Assembly: GCA_004000155.1 (NCBI GenBank)
Contig: RCSS01000813.1
Location: 8,573-24,359 of the forward strand
Source: Tubulinosema ratisbonensis
Taxonomy: Eukaryota > Microsporidia > Tubulinosematidae
Direction: 5' to 3'
Length of the DNA: 15,787 nt
Numbering within the stretch: position 1 is the stretch's first letter; every line of letters starts with the position of its first letter. The position numbers were made by a program, and so were the translations under genes. Shown here one piece after another: positions 6,884 through 14,933 of the stretch. A model generated the notes under the pieces. It had not been told where the DNA came from. It searched no databases and saw only the letters and a list, made by a program, of their open reading frames with translations.

Positions 6884-7921
6884 CAAAAACATTAAAATCT
6901 ATTTATTTAATTATTTGTTGTTAGGGTTATACAGATATAACAAATTTAAATCATCAAATTTTAACTCATAATATTATTTCTTACACCTTTAACTTATATT
7001 ACTAAATTAATAATACATCATAGTTTATGAATTTATATTTTTAATTATGTATCATAATATTTAGAACCTAATAATTATTTAATAAAAGTTCTATTATATT
7101 TGAAAAAAACTATTTAATTATTAAAAAACAAGTAAATTTAGTAAATGAAGGTTACTTATGTATATAGAAATAACTTATAATATTTATCTTTAACAGAGAA
7201 ATTAAGTAGAGTTACTTTTGTACAGAGTGTAAAAGTAAAAATAAATTACTTTTAATTTACATAAGTTGTAAATTAGGAAATTAAATAATAATCTATTAAT
7301 TTATAAATAAAAACTGTATTTTTCCTTCTAAGATTTGATAAGAAATTTTAAATTAAATTAAGTTTTATTTAAAAATATTTGAATAAATTAGAAAAAATTT
7401 CAAACACTAACTAATCTTCTAAATAAAATTTTTTACATTAACTTATTATAAATTAATATCATTCACTTTTAATTACTTGTTGTATAAATAATTCATATGA
7501 TTTATTTATTTAGTAGTAGTTTATTTTATACAAAGTAATAAGTATTCATTGCTATGTTAATTTATGTTAAAATAATTGAAAGAAACATTTCTTATAAATA
7601 TATTTTATGAAAATAAACAATTTATTTACAAACATTCTTAATTTATCTTTAGAAATATTTTAAAGATTCTTTTAGTATAAAACCAATAATGAGATTAATT
7701 TATCAAAATTGGTCAAAAAAATAGTTAATAATATTTAAAATTATGTCACTTTAACACAGTATTGATATTTCTTAAGAAAAATATATAAATCTAAAAAAAA
7801 TTTAAAAGACATTTTAATTGATTATTTAAATTTTAAAAATTAATAAAAATAAGAAAAGAATATGAGCAAAGGTTAAAATTATAAAAAATTATATATTAGA
7901 AAAATATTTATAAATATTCAA
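6884..7921. other. AT-rich spacer
   Basis: No ORF was found. A TTTGTTGTTAGGG match at about 6917 is a faint echo of the SINE-like 3' end, too short to count. Nothing else can be supported. Confidence 0.5.
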
Positions 7922-7992
7922 AACAGACAATTCATTTTGTATTTTTGTTATAGCTTATGACAAAGCCAGAGGTTCGATTCCCGGTCATGTTG
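7922..7992 (+). pseudogene. tRNA-like relic with intact B box and T5 terminator
   Basis: The string GGTTCGATTCC at 7971-7981 is a perfect B box / T-loop. Counting back with tRNA spacing gives 71 nt, with AACA (7922-7925) facing TGTT (7988-7991). It also gives a five-pair anticodon stem, TGTTA/TGACA (7946-7950 with 7958-7962), around the 7-base loop TAGCTTA. T5 follows at 7993-7997, a possible Pol III stop. Against function, the T stem has only two pairs, there is no D arm or A box at the right distance, and base 33 is not T. It is best read as a dead or tRNA-derived sequence, with anticodon undecided. A short fold GCTT-ATGACA-AAGC is an alternative. Confidence 0.35.
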
Positions 7993-7997
7993 TTTTT

Positions 7998-8372
7998 AAA
8001 AAAAAATTAAGTATATAAAAAATAATTTATAAAGACCCATGAGACCATCAATAAATAAAAACAAAAAGAATATTAATTTTGTTGTACTTTATTACCTTAT
8101 AAATGATTTATTTTTTTTAAAAATTGATATTAACTTTTAAAAATAAATTACAAAAGATTTTTTACACTAAAAATTATCAGAATTTAATAAACTTGTTTTA
8201 ATTTATTCTTATTATTCTTCATTTTTTTGTCTAGTGTTCTGAAAAGTTAATAATTTATTTAACTATTAGTATTTAAATAAAAAGCATTACAATTTTTTTT
8301 TCAACTTTTTCTTAAAAATTATAAGTATTTTTATTTGTTTATTTATTCTGTTATTATTAGAATATTTATTTT
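7998..8372. other. AT-rich spacer
   Basis: No ORF, RNA gene or repeat was detected. Confidence 0.5.
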
Positions 8373-8437
8373 AATTTTTAGACACCTACGTATGAAAAAT
8401 CCATACAAAATTATATTTCATCAAAGATACAAATACC
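8373..8437 (-). mobile_element. SINE-like 3' fragment (very old)
   Basis: CACCTACGTATGAAAAATCCATACAAAAT (split across 8383-8411) aligns with CCTAGGGATGGGAAATCCATACGAAGAT of copy 1. It is a decayed 3' end in the same orientation as copies 1 and 2; the T-run is short. Confidence 0.45.
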
Positions 8438-9660
8438 CTGAGACAAGTAATTTATAAATAAATATTTGTTGTTTTGATTGTTTATTTCTCTAAAGTTTAT
8501 TAGAATAAGAATAAATTTTTTTTAAGAATATTAAAATTTCTTTCTGTGATACTTATTGTATTATCGTATTCATATCTGTTTTTAAAATTTATATATTTTA
8601 AGAAAACATAATCAAATTTAATATATCAAAAATTACAACAAAGAATATTGTCAGCAATATGATCAAATAATTTACCTATTAGATTCTTTTTAAAATAAGT
8701 AAAAAAATATATAATTTTACTAATTTATAATGATTTTATGTGTTAATTTCATTGAATAATTTATAAATTTAAATAATATTTATAATTTATTGTGGGGTGA
8801 TAATTTTTTTAAAAATATAAATTATAAAAATCATTAAATTATATCATAAATATTTACTTTGTATTAATAAATATTATTTAAATTAAAATACATTGATTTA
8901 TTATAAATTAAACAGTAATATTTATAAAAAATTAATTATCAGGTCATAAGAATATTATTTAATATAATAAAAGATTAAAATTAACATTTAATTAAAATAA
9001 AATATTATTATGATTGTAAAATACAATAAAATGCTTGTTCTTTTTTATAAAAATACTTTCTGAGTAAAACAATTTATTTATAATTTTTATTTCTTAGTTT
9101 TGAATAATATTTAAAAATAATATTTTTTATATTAAAGTTGTAAGTTTAACAAATACTATTAAAGTATTCTTGAATTAATAAGTAATTTAATGCATCTGTA
9201 AAATCTATTTTTTAAGATGGTGGATATTTAATTCATTTATTGTATAAATTATATATTTTTGTTTATCACTTAAGTACAAGTGTATTTTAATTAAATAGCT
9301 TTTTTAACTTAGATTAAACAATAATCTTTTTTCAATTATTCTAATCATTATTGATAAATCATTTGTTCACTTTAAAAATTTCATTTTCTTAAGTTATGGT
9401 AAATTAATTTACAAATTAAAATCTCTTAATTTAAAACAATTATTTTGGTTAAAAGAATATTTTTGATATGTAGCTGAATATTTTACAAAAAGAAATTTTA
9501 AAATCTAAATTAAATTTAATTAATTTTTTAGTACAATTTAATTCTTACCCTAAAAATTTATCATGGACAGAAGAAGAGAAACAAACATAAATAAATACTC
9601 CTTCAAGACAACTTATAAACCTAAAATTATAAAATCATTTTACCTTAATCATTTAATGAA
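8438..9660. other. AT-rich spacer
   Basis: No gene was seen. The last 120 bp are slightly richer in C and G. They include a short open stretch on plus (LSWTEEEKQT, about 9556-9591) that soon meets stops. The rest is nearly pure A and T. Confidence 0.5.
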
Positions 9661-9661
9661 C

Positions 9662-9697
9662 AAAACTGTCCCGTGTGATCAGGACAGTAGCAAATGA
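9662..9697. repeat. Hairpin / possible second Tc1 fragment
   Basis: ACTGTCC at 9665-9671 and GGACAGT at 9682-9688 form a perfect 7-bp stem around 10 bases. The block AAAACTG-TCCCG ... TAGCAAAT also resembles 410-446 inside the Tc1 relic (AAAACTGTTCCCCG ... TAGCAAAT) on the same strand. It may thus be a scrap of a related transposase. It lies about 110 bp beyond the stop of the minus-strand 556-aa gene, so a 3'-end RNA structure is another option. Confidence 0.35.
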
Positions 9698-9804
9698 AAA
9701 AGAAGTAAGAAATTTTTAATTTTATTATTTGTTAAATTCATTCTAAAATAAAAATATACCTCAAATTGAATGATAAACAATATTTAGTTAAAAATTCAAT
9801 ATAT

Positions 9805-11475
9805 TTATAAATTAGCCATATCTTCAAAATTATCATCAAAATTAAATCCTGTAAACTTGAAATTATTTCGCCAACAACAATTAATATATTCATTAAGTGT
9901 ACTTTGTTCTAAAAAAACCAACTCACCTAATTTATCAATATAATCATACTTATCACAATTAACAGAATCAATAAATTTGATAAGCAATCTTATTTTCAGA
10001 GTAAGTGATATTTTTAAATTGTGTATAATTTTATAAACCTCACTTTCTTTAAGTATCTTTAATAATAAATTTAAATAATCAGAACAAGGATCTAATCTAA
10101 AAGCTAGGATTATTGGTTCTGAAAAAGGAATTAATTCATTTTTATCGATCATTTTTAACAAAACTAATTTCTTATTCAGAATAAGTTTGATAAAAATAGA
10201 TTTTTCTTTTTTTAATAACTCTTTTATTTCTAAAATTTGTTTTTCTTGGACACTTTTTAGAAAATTAAACATAGGATCATCAGTTTTAAAATCATTGTAA
10301 ATATAATTGATACATTTAAGGTAATCTGGTTGATTTACAAAATAAACTTTGTTAATCTTTGAAAAAATTTCTTTGTTATTCAAATTTTTTAGAATGAATT
10401 CTTCATCTTTGTTTTCTAAATAAGTTTTTAAAACTAATTTTCTGATACCAAGATTGTTACCATTCTTGATTAAATAGAATCTTCCTACTATTCGTAACAC
10501 TTTTTTTATTTCGTTTGGTGTTAATTTAGAAATAAAATTTGTCAAATCTGTTTTAGTAAAAAGAGAAGTGTACATCAAGAAACTAAACAAATAATCAGAT
10601 TGTAGAAATGGTTGTAAGTTTGTATAATCAATTTTTGGTATTTTAAGAGATCTGTAAAGAGAATCCATCTTTTTATCTTTTAATAAAAAAAGTATTCTGG
10701 CTAGGAATACAGGTTGAATGTTTTGTAATTTTCTTTTGCTTAGATTTTCTACGTTGGTTTTTTCGATGAATCTAATTAAATAATCTAATAGAGGGATTAA
10801 TACTTTGTTTGGTGCAATGTTTCTTGAAAATAATGAGATAAGGGATAACACAATTTCTTTTTCTGAGTTTTTCTCAATAAATTTTGTAAAATGATCTGTT
10901 AAAGTATCATTTTCAGTCAATGTTTTTTCAAAAAATATAAATTCATCCTTCTTTTCTTCTAATACTTCAATAAATACGTCATCATTCTGTAATTTTAGTA
11001 AATTTAGTTGTTTTGACAAATCGTTATACAAATTAATTTCGTTCACCGACAAATTTTCAGTTTCAATTTGTAAATCTTTAAGATAAGGCAAAGAAAGTAT
11101 TTTTACAGCATTATCTGCCTCTGGTAAAGGTAAGTCATAAAACTTAGCTAGTAAATAAAAATACACAAACTTAAAATGTGATGAGGTATCCATTTTAAGA
11201 TCATTTACCAATGCGCAAGGCGTAACAACAAATAAAGTATAAACATCCTCTATTTTTCTTAAAGGATACATGTTTATAAATGAGATAATCTCAGAATGAA
11301 AGTTTGTCAAGCTGGTTGAGCAAAGTTCTTCTCTCAATTCGATGAGTTTTGTAAGGTTGTAAGGAAGAGTTATGATTGATTTTAATTGGTTTATTAAACT
11401 AAGTTTCTTTTTTAATGGTGTTTTTTTCTCAATATATTGTTTTTTAATTGAATTGAATAAGTTTTGTAAATCCAT
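9805..11475 (-). CDS. Orphan helical protein, 556 aa
   Basis: I do not recognise a family. It is an almost wholly alpha-helical, Leu/Ile/Lys-rich soluble protein with no membrane segment or signal peptide. Repeated amphipathic helices from about residue 85 to 520 suggest an alpha-solenoid (HEAT/ARM-like) scaffold. One short acidic, Asn/Thr-rich region lies at about 165-200. The C-terminal tail is distinctive (CCWRNNFKFTGFNFDDNFEDMANL in the last 24 residues): acidic, with aromatic residues and Asn. The start has CCC directly before ATG, a microsporidian-type context. It is divergent from DPH5, with 248 bp between starts. Coding-strand C:G falls from about 36:16 in the first 195 nt to about 7:28 in the last 156 nt. 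Solenoid proteins act in nuclear transport, ribosome assembly or trafficking; I cannot choose among them. Confidence 0.85.
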   Translation of the reverse strand: MDLQNLFNSIKKQYIEKKTPLKKKLSLINQLKSIITLPYNLTKLIELREELCSTSLTNFHSEIISFINMYPLRKIEDVYTLFVVTPCALVNDLKMDTSSHFKFVYFYLLAKFYDLPLPEADNAVKILSLPYLKDLQIETENLSVNEINLYNDLSKQLNLLKLQNDDVFIEVLEEKKDEFIFFEKTLTENDTLTDHFTKFIEKNSEKEIVLSLISLFSRNIAPNKVLIPLLDYLIRFIEKTNVENLSKRKLQNIQPVFLARILFLLKDKKMDSLYRSLKIPKIDYTNLQPFLQSDYLFSFLMYTSLFTKTDLTNFISKLTPNEIKKVLRIVGRFYLIKNGNNLGIRKLVLKTYLENKDEEFILKNLNNKEIFSKINKVYFVNQPDYLKCINYIYNDFKTDDPMFNFLKSVQEKQILEIKELLKKEKSIFIKLILNKKLVLLKMIDKNELIPFSEPIILAFRLDPCSDYLNLLLKILKESEVYKIIHNLKISLTLKIRLLIKFIDSVNCDKYDYIDKLGELVFLEQSTLNEYINCCWRNNFKFTGFNFDDNFEDMANL

Positions 11476-11478
11476 GGG
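11476..11478 (-). promoter_or_regulatory. CCC motif directly before ATG
   Basis: On the minus strand the three bases preceding the start codon of the 556-aa gene are CCC, in otherwise C-poor DNA. This resembles the CCC-type motif reported just upstream of many microsporidian starts and implies a very short 5' leader. Confidence 0.5.
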
Positions 11479-11535
11479 ATTAATCTTAAAAAAAATAATT
11501 AATTTTATTAATTTATTATTTTTTTATTATTNNNN

Positions 11536-11650
11536 TTAAGTAATTTTTTATTTTTTTAAATTAAGTAATTTTTTATAAATTTTAATTAAGTAATTTTAAA
11601 TAAATTTAAATAAAGTAATTTTTTATAAATTTAAATTAAGTAATTTTATA
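11536..11650. repeat. Five-unit 25-bp tandem repeat in divergent promoter region
   Basis: The core TAAGTAATTTT(TTAT) recurs with its G at 11540, 11565, 11590, 11615 and 11640, an exact 25-bp period. It lies midway between the divergent starts at 11475 and 11724. The N gap at 11532-11535 abuts the first unit, so copy number may be wrong. It could space or bind transcription factors for both genes, or simply be a satellite; no direct evidence. Confidence 0.7.
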
Positions 11651-11662
11651 AAAAATAAAAAA

Positions 11663-11700
11663 TTCTATTTTAAATTAATTTATTCAATTTAAAAATAGAA
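11663..11700. repeat. Inverted repeat upstream of DPH5
   Basis: Arms TTCTATTTTAAATT (11663-11676) and AATTTAAAAATAGAA (11686-11700) pair over 14 bases with one bulge around a 9-base centre. The repeat ends 23 bp before the DPH5 ATG, so it is either a promoter feature or, if transcribed, a leader hairpin. Confidence 0.5.
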
Positions 11701-11723
11701 AATTTTTTTATTTTTTTAAATCC

Positions 11724-12485
11724 ATGCTTTATTTAATTGGCACAGGTCTTTCATCCAAAGACATTTCATTAAACTCATTAGAAATCATAAAAAGAAGCAA
11801 AAAAGTTTACTTAGAAATTTACACCTCAAAATTAGAAAAACAATTAAAAGAATTAGAAAAATCTTACCAAGTAAAAATACACCCTGCCTCAAGAAACTTA
11901 TTAGAAAATACAAATGAAATTGTAGAAGAATCTTTAGAGAATGATGTTGTGTTATTGGTAATTGGTACTCCTCTTTTTGCCACCACACACACTGATATTA
12001 TTTTGAGAGTAAAAGAAAAGAAAGGTTTAGTAAAAGTAGTACATAATTCTTCTATTTTAAATGTGTACGGTTGTTGTGGATTGTATTCTTACACTTTTGG
12101 TAAAATTATTTCTATTCCTTTCTTTGAAAATAGTTGGAAACCAACATCATTTTACTTTAATATTCTTAGTAATAAAAATATTAATTTACATACACTTTGC
12201 TTATTAGATTTAAGGATTACAGAGGAAAATGAATTGTATATGAGTCCTAATATTGCATTAGATCAATTATTACAATGTGAATCTATTGAGAAGAAAGGAT
12301 TGATTACTTTAGACACAGAAGTATTTGTTATTTCTAGGTTTGGTTGTGAGAATGAAGAGATTTGTTATGGTAAGATTGGAGAGATGATTAAGAAAGATTT
12401 TGGTGAACCATTACATTCTTTAATAATACCTGGGAAAATGGATGTATTAGAAAAAGAACACGTAGAAATGTTATTTAAAAAATAA
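11724..12485 (+). CDS. DPH5: Diphthine methyl ester synthase
   Basis: An S-adenosylmethionine-dependent methyltransferase of diphthamide synthesis. It methylates the modified histidine intermediate on elongation factor 2 in the cytoplasm. The 253 residues span the full family fold. The N-terminus MLYLIGTGLSSKDIS and YLEIYTS (29-35) match the family. ATTHTD (86-91), HNSSILN (107-113), GCCGL (116-120), SIPFF (130-134), HTLCLLDL (156-163), YMS (172-174) and FGEPLHSL (226-233) are all in place. The usual GDP motif before ATTHTD is GTP here (81-83), an Asp-to-Thr change. The protein is shorter than yeast Dph5 (about 300 aa), a normal microsporidian reduction. The start is the first ATG, in AAATCCATG. 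It diverges from the 556-aa gene and RRN3 follows 240 bp on. Coding-strand C:G changes from about 32:24 at the start to about 12:40 at the end. Confidence 0.96.
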   Translation: MLYLIGTGLSSKDISLNSLEIIKRSKKVYLEIYTSKLEKQLKELEKSYQVKIHPASRNLLENTNEIVEESLENDVVLLVIGTPLFATTHTDIILRVKEKKGLVKVVHNSSILNVYGCCGLYSYTFGKIISIPFFENSWKPTSFYFNILSNKNINLHTLCLLDLRITEENELYMSPNIALDQLLQCESIEKKGLITLDTEVFVISRFGCENEEICYGKIGEMIKKDFGEPLHSLIIPGKMDVLEKEHVEMLFKK

Positions 12486-12526
12486 AAAAATTTTTTAATN
12501 TNTTNTATTTANNTTTATTTTTNCAT

Positions 12527-12617
12527 ATTGAATATTTATTTAAATATTTATTTTATATTTATTTTAAATTTATTTTATATATATTTCATATTTATTGAAT
12601 ATTTATTTAAATATTTA
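12527..12617. repeat. 24-bp direct repeat pair in DPH5-RRN3 spacer
   Basis: ATTGAATATTTATTTAAATATTTA occurs at 12527-12550 and 12594-12617, 67 bp apart, without mismatch. The sequence just to the left (12500-12523) has many unresolved bases, so further units may be hidden. Confidence 0.6.
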
Positions 12618-12627
12618 AATAAATATT
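12598..12627. repeat. Perfect 30-bp palindrome
   Basis: The bases 12598-12627 (AATATTTATTTAAAT followed by its exact reverse complement) form a 15-bp uninterrupted palindrome. It contains only A and T, so some chance must be allowed. It could form a cruciform or 3' hairpin between the DPH5 stop (12485) and the RRN3 start (12726). Confidence 0.55.
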
Positions 12628-12725
12628 TATTTTTAATTGAATATAATTTTATTTTTAAATTAAATTTTAAAATTTATTTTAGTTTTAATTTTAAAATATT
12701 TTAATTTTTATACCATAATTTTTTA

Positions 12726-13619
12726 ATGTCAAATCTAAAAGAAAAACTCACAGCGATTGAAAGAGTAAAATTAACCAAACATTCATTAAACTTTATCCCA
12801 GATGACTCCCTGGTTAGAGAGATCTACCTTAACAAACTAATACCAATGTTAATAGACCTGGATTGTTACATTTCCTCAGTAAAAGAGTCATTAGGAGACT
12901 CTTTTTACGAACTTTATCCCACAAACACCCCAAAAGAAACTAACAAACTCAACAAAACACTTGTTACAAAATATAACAACCTTAAAGATGGTCTCATTTC
13001 TCTTTTTGATTCCTTAAATTTGTACAAAACTGATTTCTTAATTTTAATAATTGAAAAATACATTCTTTTAGCAAAAACAACAAATTTACAATTTATAATT
13101 TTTGAATTACTAAAAAAATCTCCTAAAAAAATTCTAAATTTCTTTTTTAAAAAACTAAAAGAAAAAAAATATTTTTCTTTTTATGTTTCTTTTTTTTTAG
13201 GAATAATTGTTAGATTTAATTTAATAAAAGAATTAGAAATTAAATCAATTAATTTATTTATGAATTATTTGTTTGAATATTTTAACATAGAAAATAATTA
13301 TTCATTAAACGTACCTTTAATTAAGAAGAATGAAATAAGGTTTATTCATTTGTGTCAGTTATTTGTTTATTTATGCTGTTTTAAAAAAGAAATTTTTTAT
13401 GAAAATGATTTATTGGTAAAAAAAATAATTAAGTCTGGCGTACTTAAAAAAATGAATAAAAAAGTGGCGCTTAAGTTTATATCTGAGTTTAAGCTTGGTA
13501 TTAAATTAGTCAGTTCTTATGAATATAACTCTGTTTTTGAATTTTTCCCTTTTGATCCACCCAGTGTTTATGAAATTAAAGAGAGGATAGAAGATTGCTA
13601 TGTTAATATTAGTGAGTGA
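12726..13619 (+). CDS. RRN3: RNA polymerase I initiation factor RRN3 (TIF-IA), reduced
   Basis: RRN3 binds RNA polymerase I and recruits it to ribosomal DNA promoters in the nucleolus. The 297 residues are nearly all helical, as in the HEAT-like RRN3 fold. Family marks are in order: a helical block with SSVKESLGDSFYELYP (50-65); YNNLKDGL...LYKTDFLILIIEKYI (83-113), equivalent to the Y..NLL.L..Y...L...IL.LI segment; H-x-x-C-Q within FIHLCQLFVYLCCFKKE (206-222); and near the C-terminus the hallmark FFPFDP (273-278) followed by a helix. Yeast and human proteins are about twice as long, so N-terminal and loop parts are missing. This is a minimal version. The start is the first ATG in frame. C:G on the coding strand goes from about 52:27 in the first 235 nt to about 20:41 in the last 240. 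It lies on the same strand as DPH5 but is spaced as its own unit. Confidence 0.82.
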   Translation: MSNLKEKLTAIERVKLTKHSLNFIPDDSLVREIYLNKLIPMLIDLDCYISSVKESLGDSFYELYPTNTPKETNKLNKTLVTKYNNLKDGLISLFDSLNLYKTDFLILIIEKYILLAKTTNLQFIIFELLKKSPKKILNFFFKKLKEKKYFSFYVSFFLGIIVRFNLIKELEIKSINLFMNYLFEYFNIENNYSLNVPLIKKNEIRFIHLCQLFVYLCCFKKEIFYENDLLVKKIIKSGVLKKMNKKVALKFISEFKLGIKLVSSYEYNSVFEFFPFDPPSVYEIKERIEDCYVNISE

Positions 13620-14033
13620 AAGAAGAATACATTTTTATAATAAATTAATATTAAAAAATGTATTTTATTTCTGATATTTTATTAACACACTTTTATTTTT
13701 TTAATTAATTTTTTATTAAAATATTGTTTTATTTAATGTATTTTTTATGAATATAAAATATTATTAAATTAATTTATAAAAAATAATATTATTCTGTAAT
13801 CTAGGTAAATATTTTTAAGAGATAAAATATTATTATTTTCTTATTTAATTTATTTTTTAAGGTTAGAGGTGTTTAAATTTTTATTATTTTTTTGTAACCC
13901 ATTCTTTAGCAATAAAAGAGGTATTTACAAGTAAATCATAAGTTTTAATGTAAATTTAAAATTATATAAATTTTATATATAATAAAGATTTTATTTTAAT
14001 ATTTTTAACAAACAATTTATATTAAATTTATAT
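13620..14033. other. AT-rich spacer with one tiny repeat scrap
   Basis: No gene was found. At 13898-13921, CCCATTCTTTAGCAATAAAAGAGG (24 bases, split here: CCCATTCTTTAG + CAATAAAAGAGG) resembles the 3' end of the SINE-like family (CCCATCCCTAGGCAAC-A-run), sense on plus. Confidence 0.45.
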
Positions 14034-14113
14034 ATTTTTTTGTTGACTATAGACAAGAAGTCCATACTAAAATCTTCTGTTATATCTTCTTATGGTAATA
14101 ATAAGTGTATGTT
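14034..14113 (-). mobile_element. SINE-like 3' fragment
   Basis: T7 then GTTGACTATAGACAAGAAGTCCATAC, and AATCTTCTGTTATATCTTCTTA, follow the 3' end of copies 1 and 2 (complement strand) and then lose the match. It has the same orientation as copies 1 and 2. Confidence 0.65.
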
Positions 14114-14229
14114 TTAAATAATTAATATTTACTTATATATTTTTTATGGAAGGGAGAAAAGAATAAAATAAATTTACAAGTAATAAGAATCATTCATTTA
14201 ATAAATAAAGACCTTACAAGAAAGTAGTC

Positions 14230-14478
14230 CGAGGCATTTCATATCTAAAAGGAACGACATCTTCTTAGAAAATTTTCTCGAAGCGGGGCTATTTTTACCT
14301 GCACATTACACTTTTTTGTAAAGATATAAGATATTGGTTGATTATAAATGTATAATGTAATGCGTTTCTACATATTTAGGTATAGTTCAGGTTAGTGCAA
14401 GCCTTCATCTGATAAACCTCACCCCATCCACTCTATTGACTGTCTAAATCTACCCTGCTATGAACGCTTTGATAACAT
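14230..14478 (-). mobile_element. SINE-like copy, diverged subfamily
   Basis: The right-hand part, from about 14376 (TTAGGTATAGTTCAG) through GCAAGCCTTCATCTGATAAACC, CACCCCATCCACTCTATTGAC, TGTCTAAATCTACCC and GCTTTGATAACA at 14478, matches the 5' half of the family base for base in order, with the same end. Left of it a larger hairpin (CATTAC at about 14304 with GTAATG at about 14356) replaces the usual one. Further left, CATCTTCTTAG and CTCGAAGCGGGGC give an unusually GC-rich patch matching only loosely. It is perhaps a separate subfamily, or a copy with inserted sequence. Confidence 0.6.
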
Positions 14479-14923
14479 TAGACTATTTCTAATATAATGC
14501 TTGAAAATTTAAAAAGAAAACTTGAACCAAAGGTAATAAATTATGACAAAATTAAAAATAAACTATAAGTTTTGATTAGAAATACATTCATAATTTATGA
14601 ATATTCTTTCATTTTTTAATAATGTGTATTATCATTTTTAAATCAAAAGTCAACTCATTCAGTCATATAACCTTTATTTTAAAAGATTATTCTAAGTAAA
14701 ATTAAACAAAATCATTTATTAACAAGTAAAAAAATTTTATTGAAAGAAAGGTAAAAATTTAATTTTACATTTTAAGATTGTACCATATTAAGAATATACA
14801 ATTATTAGAAATTGGTAAATAATTAGTTGTATTAGTATACCATTTGGGATATTTTTCTTAATTTGGTGTTAAATTTACTAATTTATCATTAATCATCAAA
14901 TTAACATAAAATAAAAAATTTTT
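14479..14923. other. AT-rich spacer
   Basis: No gene or repeat can be supported here. Confidence 0.5.
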
Positions 14924-14926
14924 TTA

Positions 14927-14930
14927 CCCC
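14927..14930 (+). promoter_or_regulatory. CCCC motif before ATG
   Basis: CCCC-TTA precedes the ATG at 14934 in otherwise C-poor DNA. As at 11476-11478, this fits the microsporidian C-run start context and favours this ATG over the in-frame ATG at 14961. Confidence 0.5.
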
Positions 14931-14933
14931 TTA

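Noticed and set aside
9556..9591. SANT/Myb-like start (LSWTEEEKQT) on plus
   Set aside because: Stops follow within a few codons and no second Trp or helix pattern is seen; a short chance match.
2965..9804. Poly(A) signals (AATAAA) and T-run terminators
   Set aside because: They occur by chance many times in DNA this AT-rich and cannot be distinguished from background.
11785..11988. 67-codon minus-strand ORF
   Set aside because: Lies wholly inside DPH5 on the opposite strand; its composition is the mirror of the real gene.
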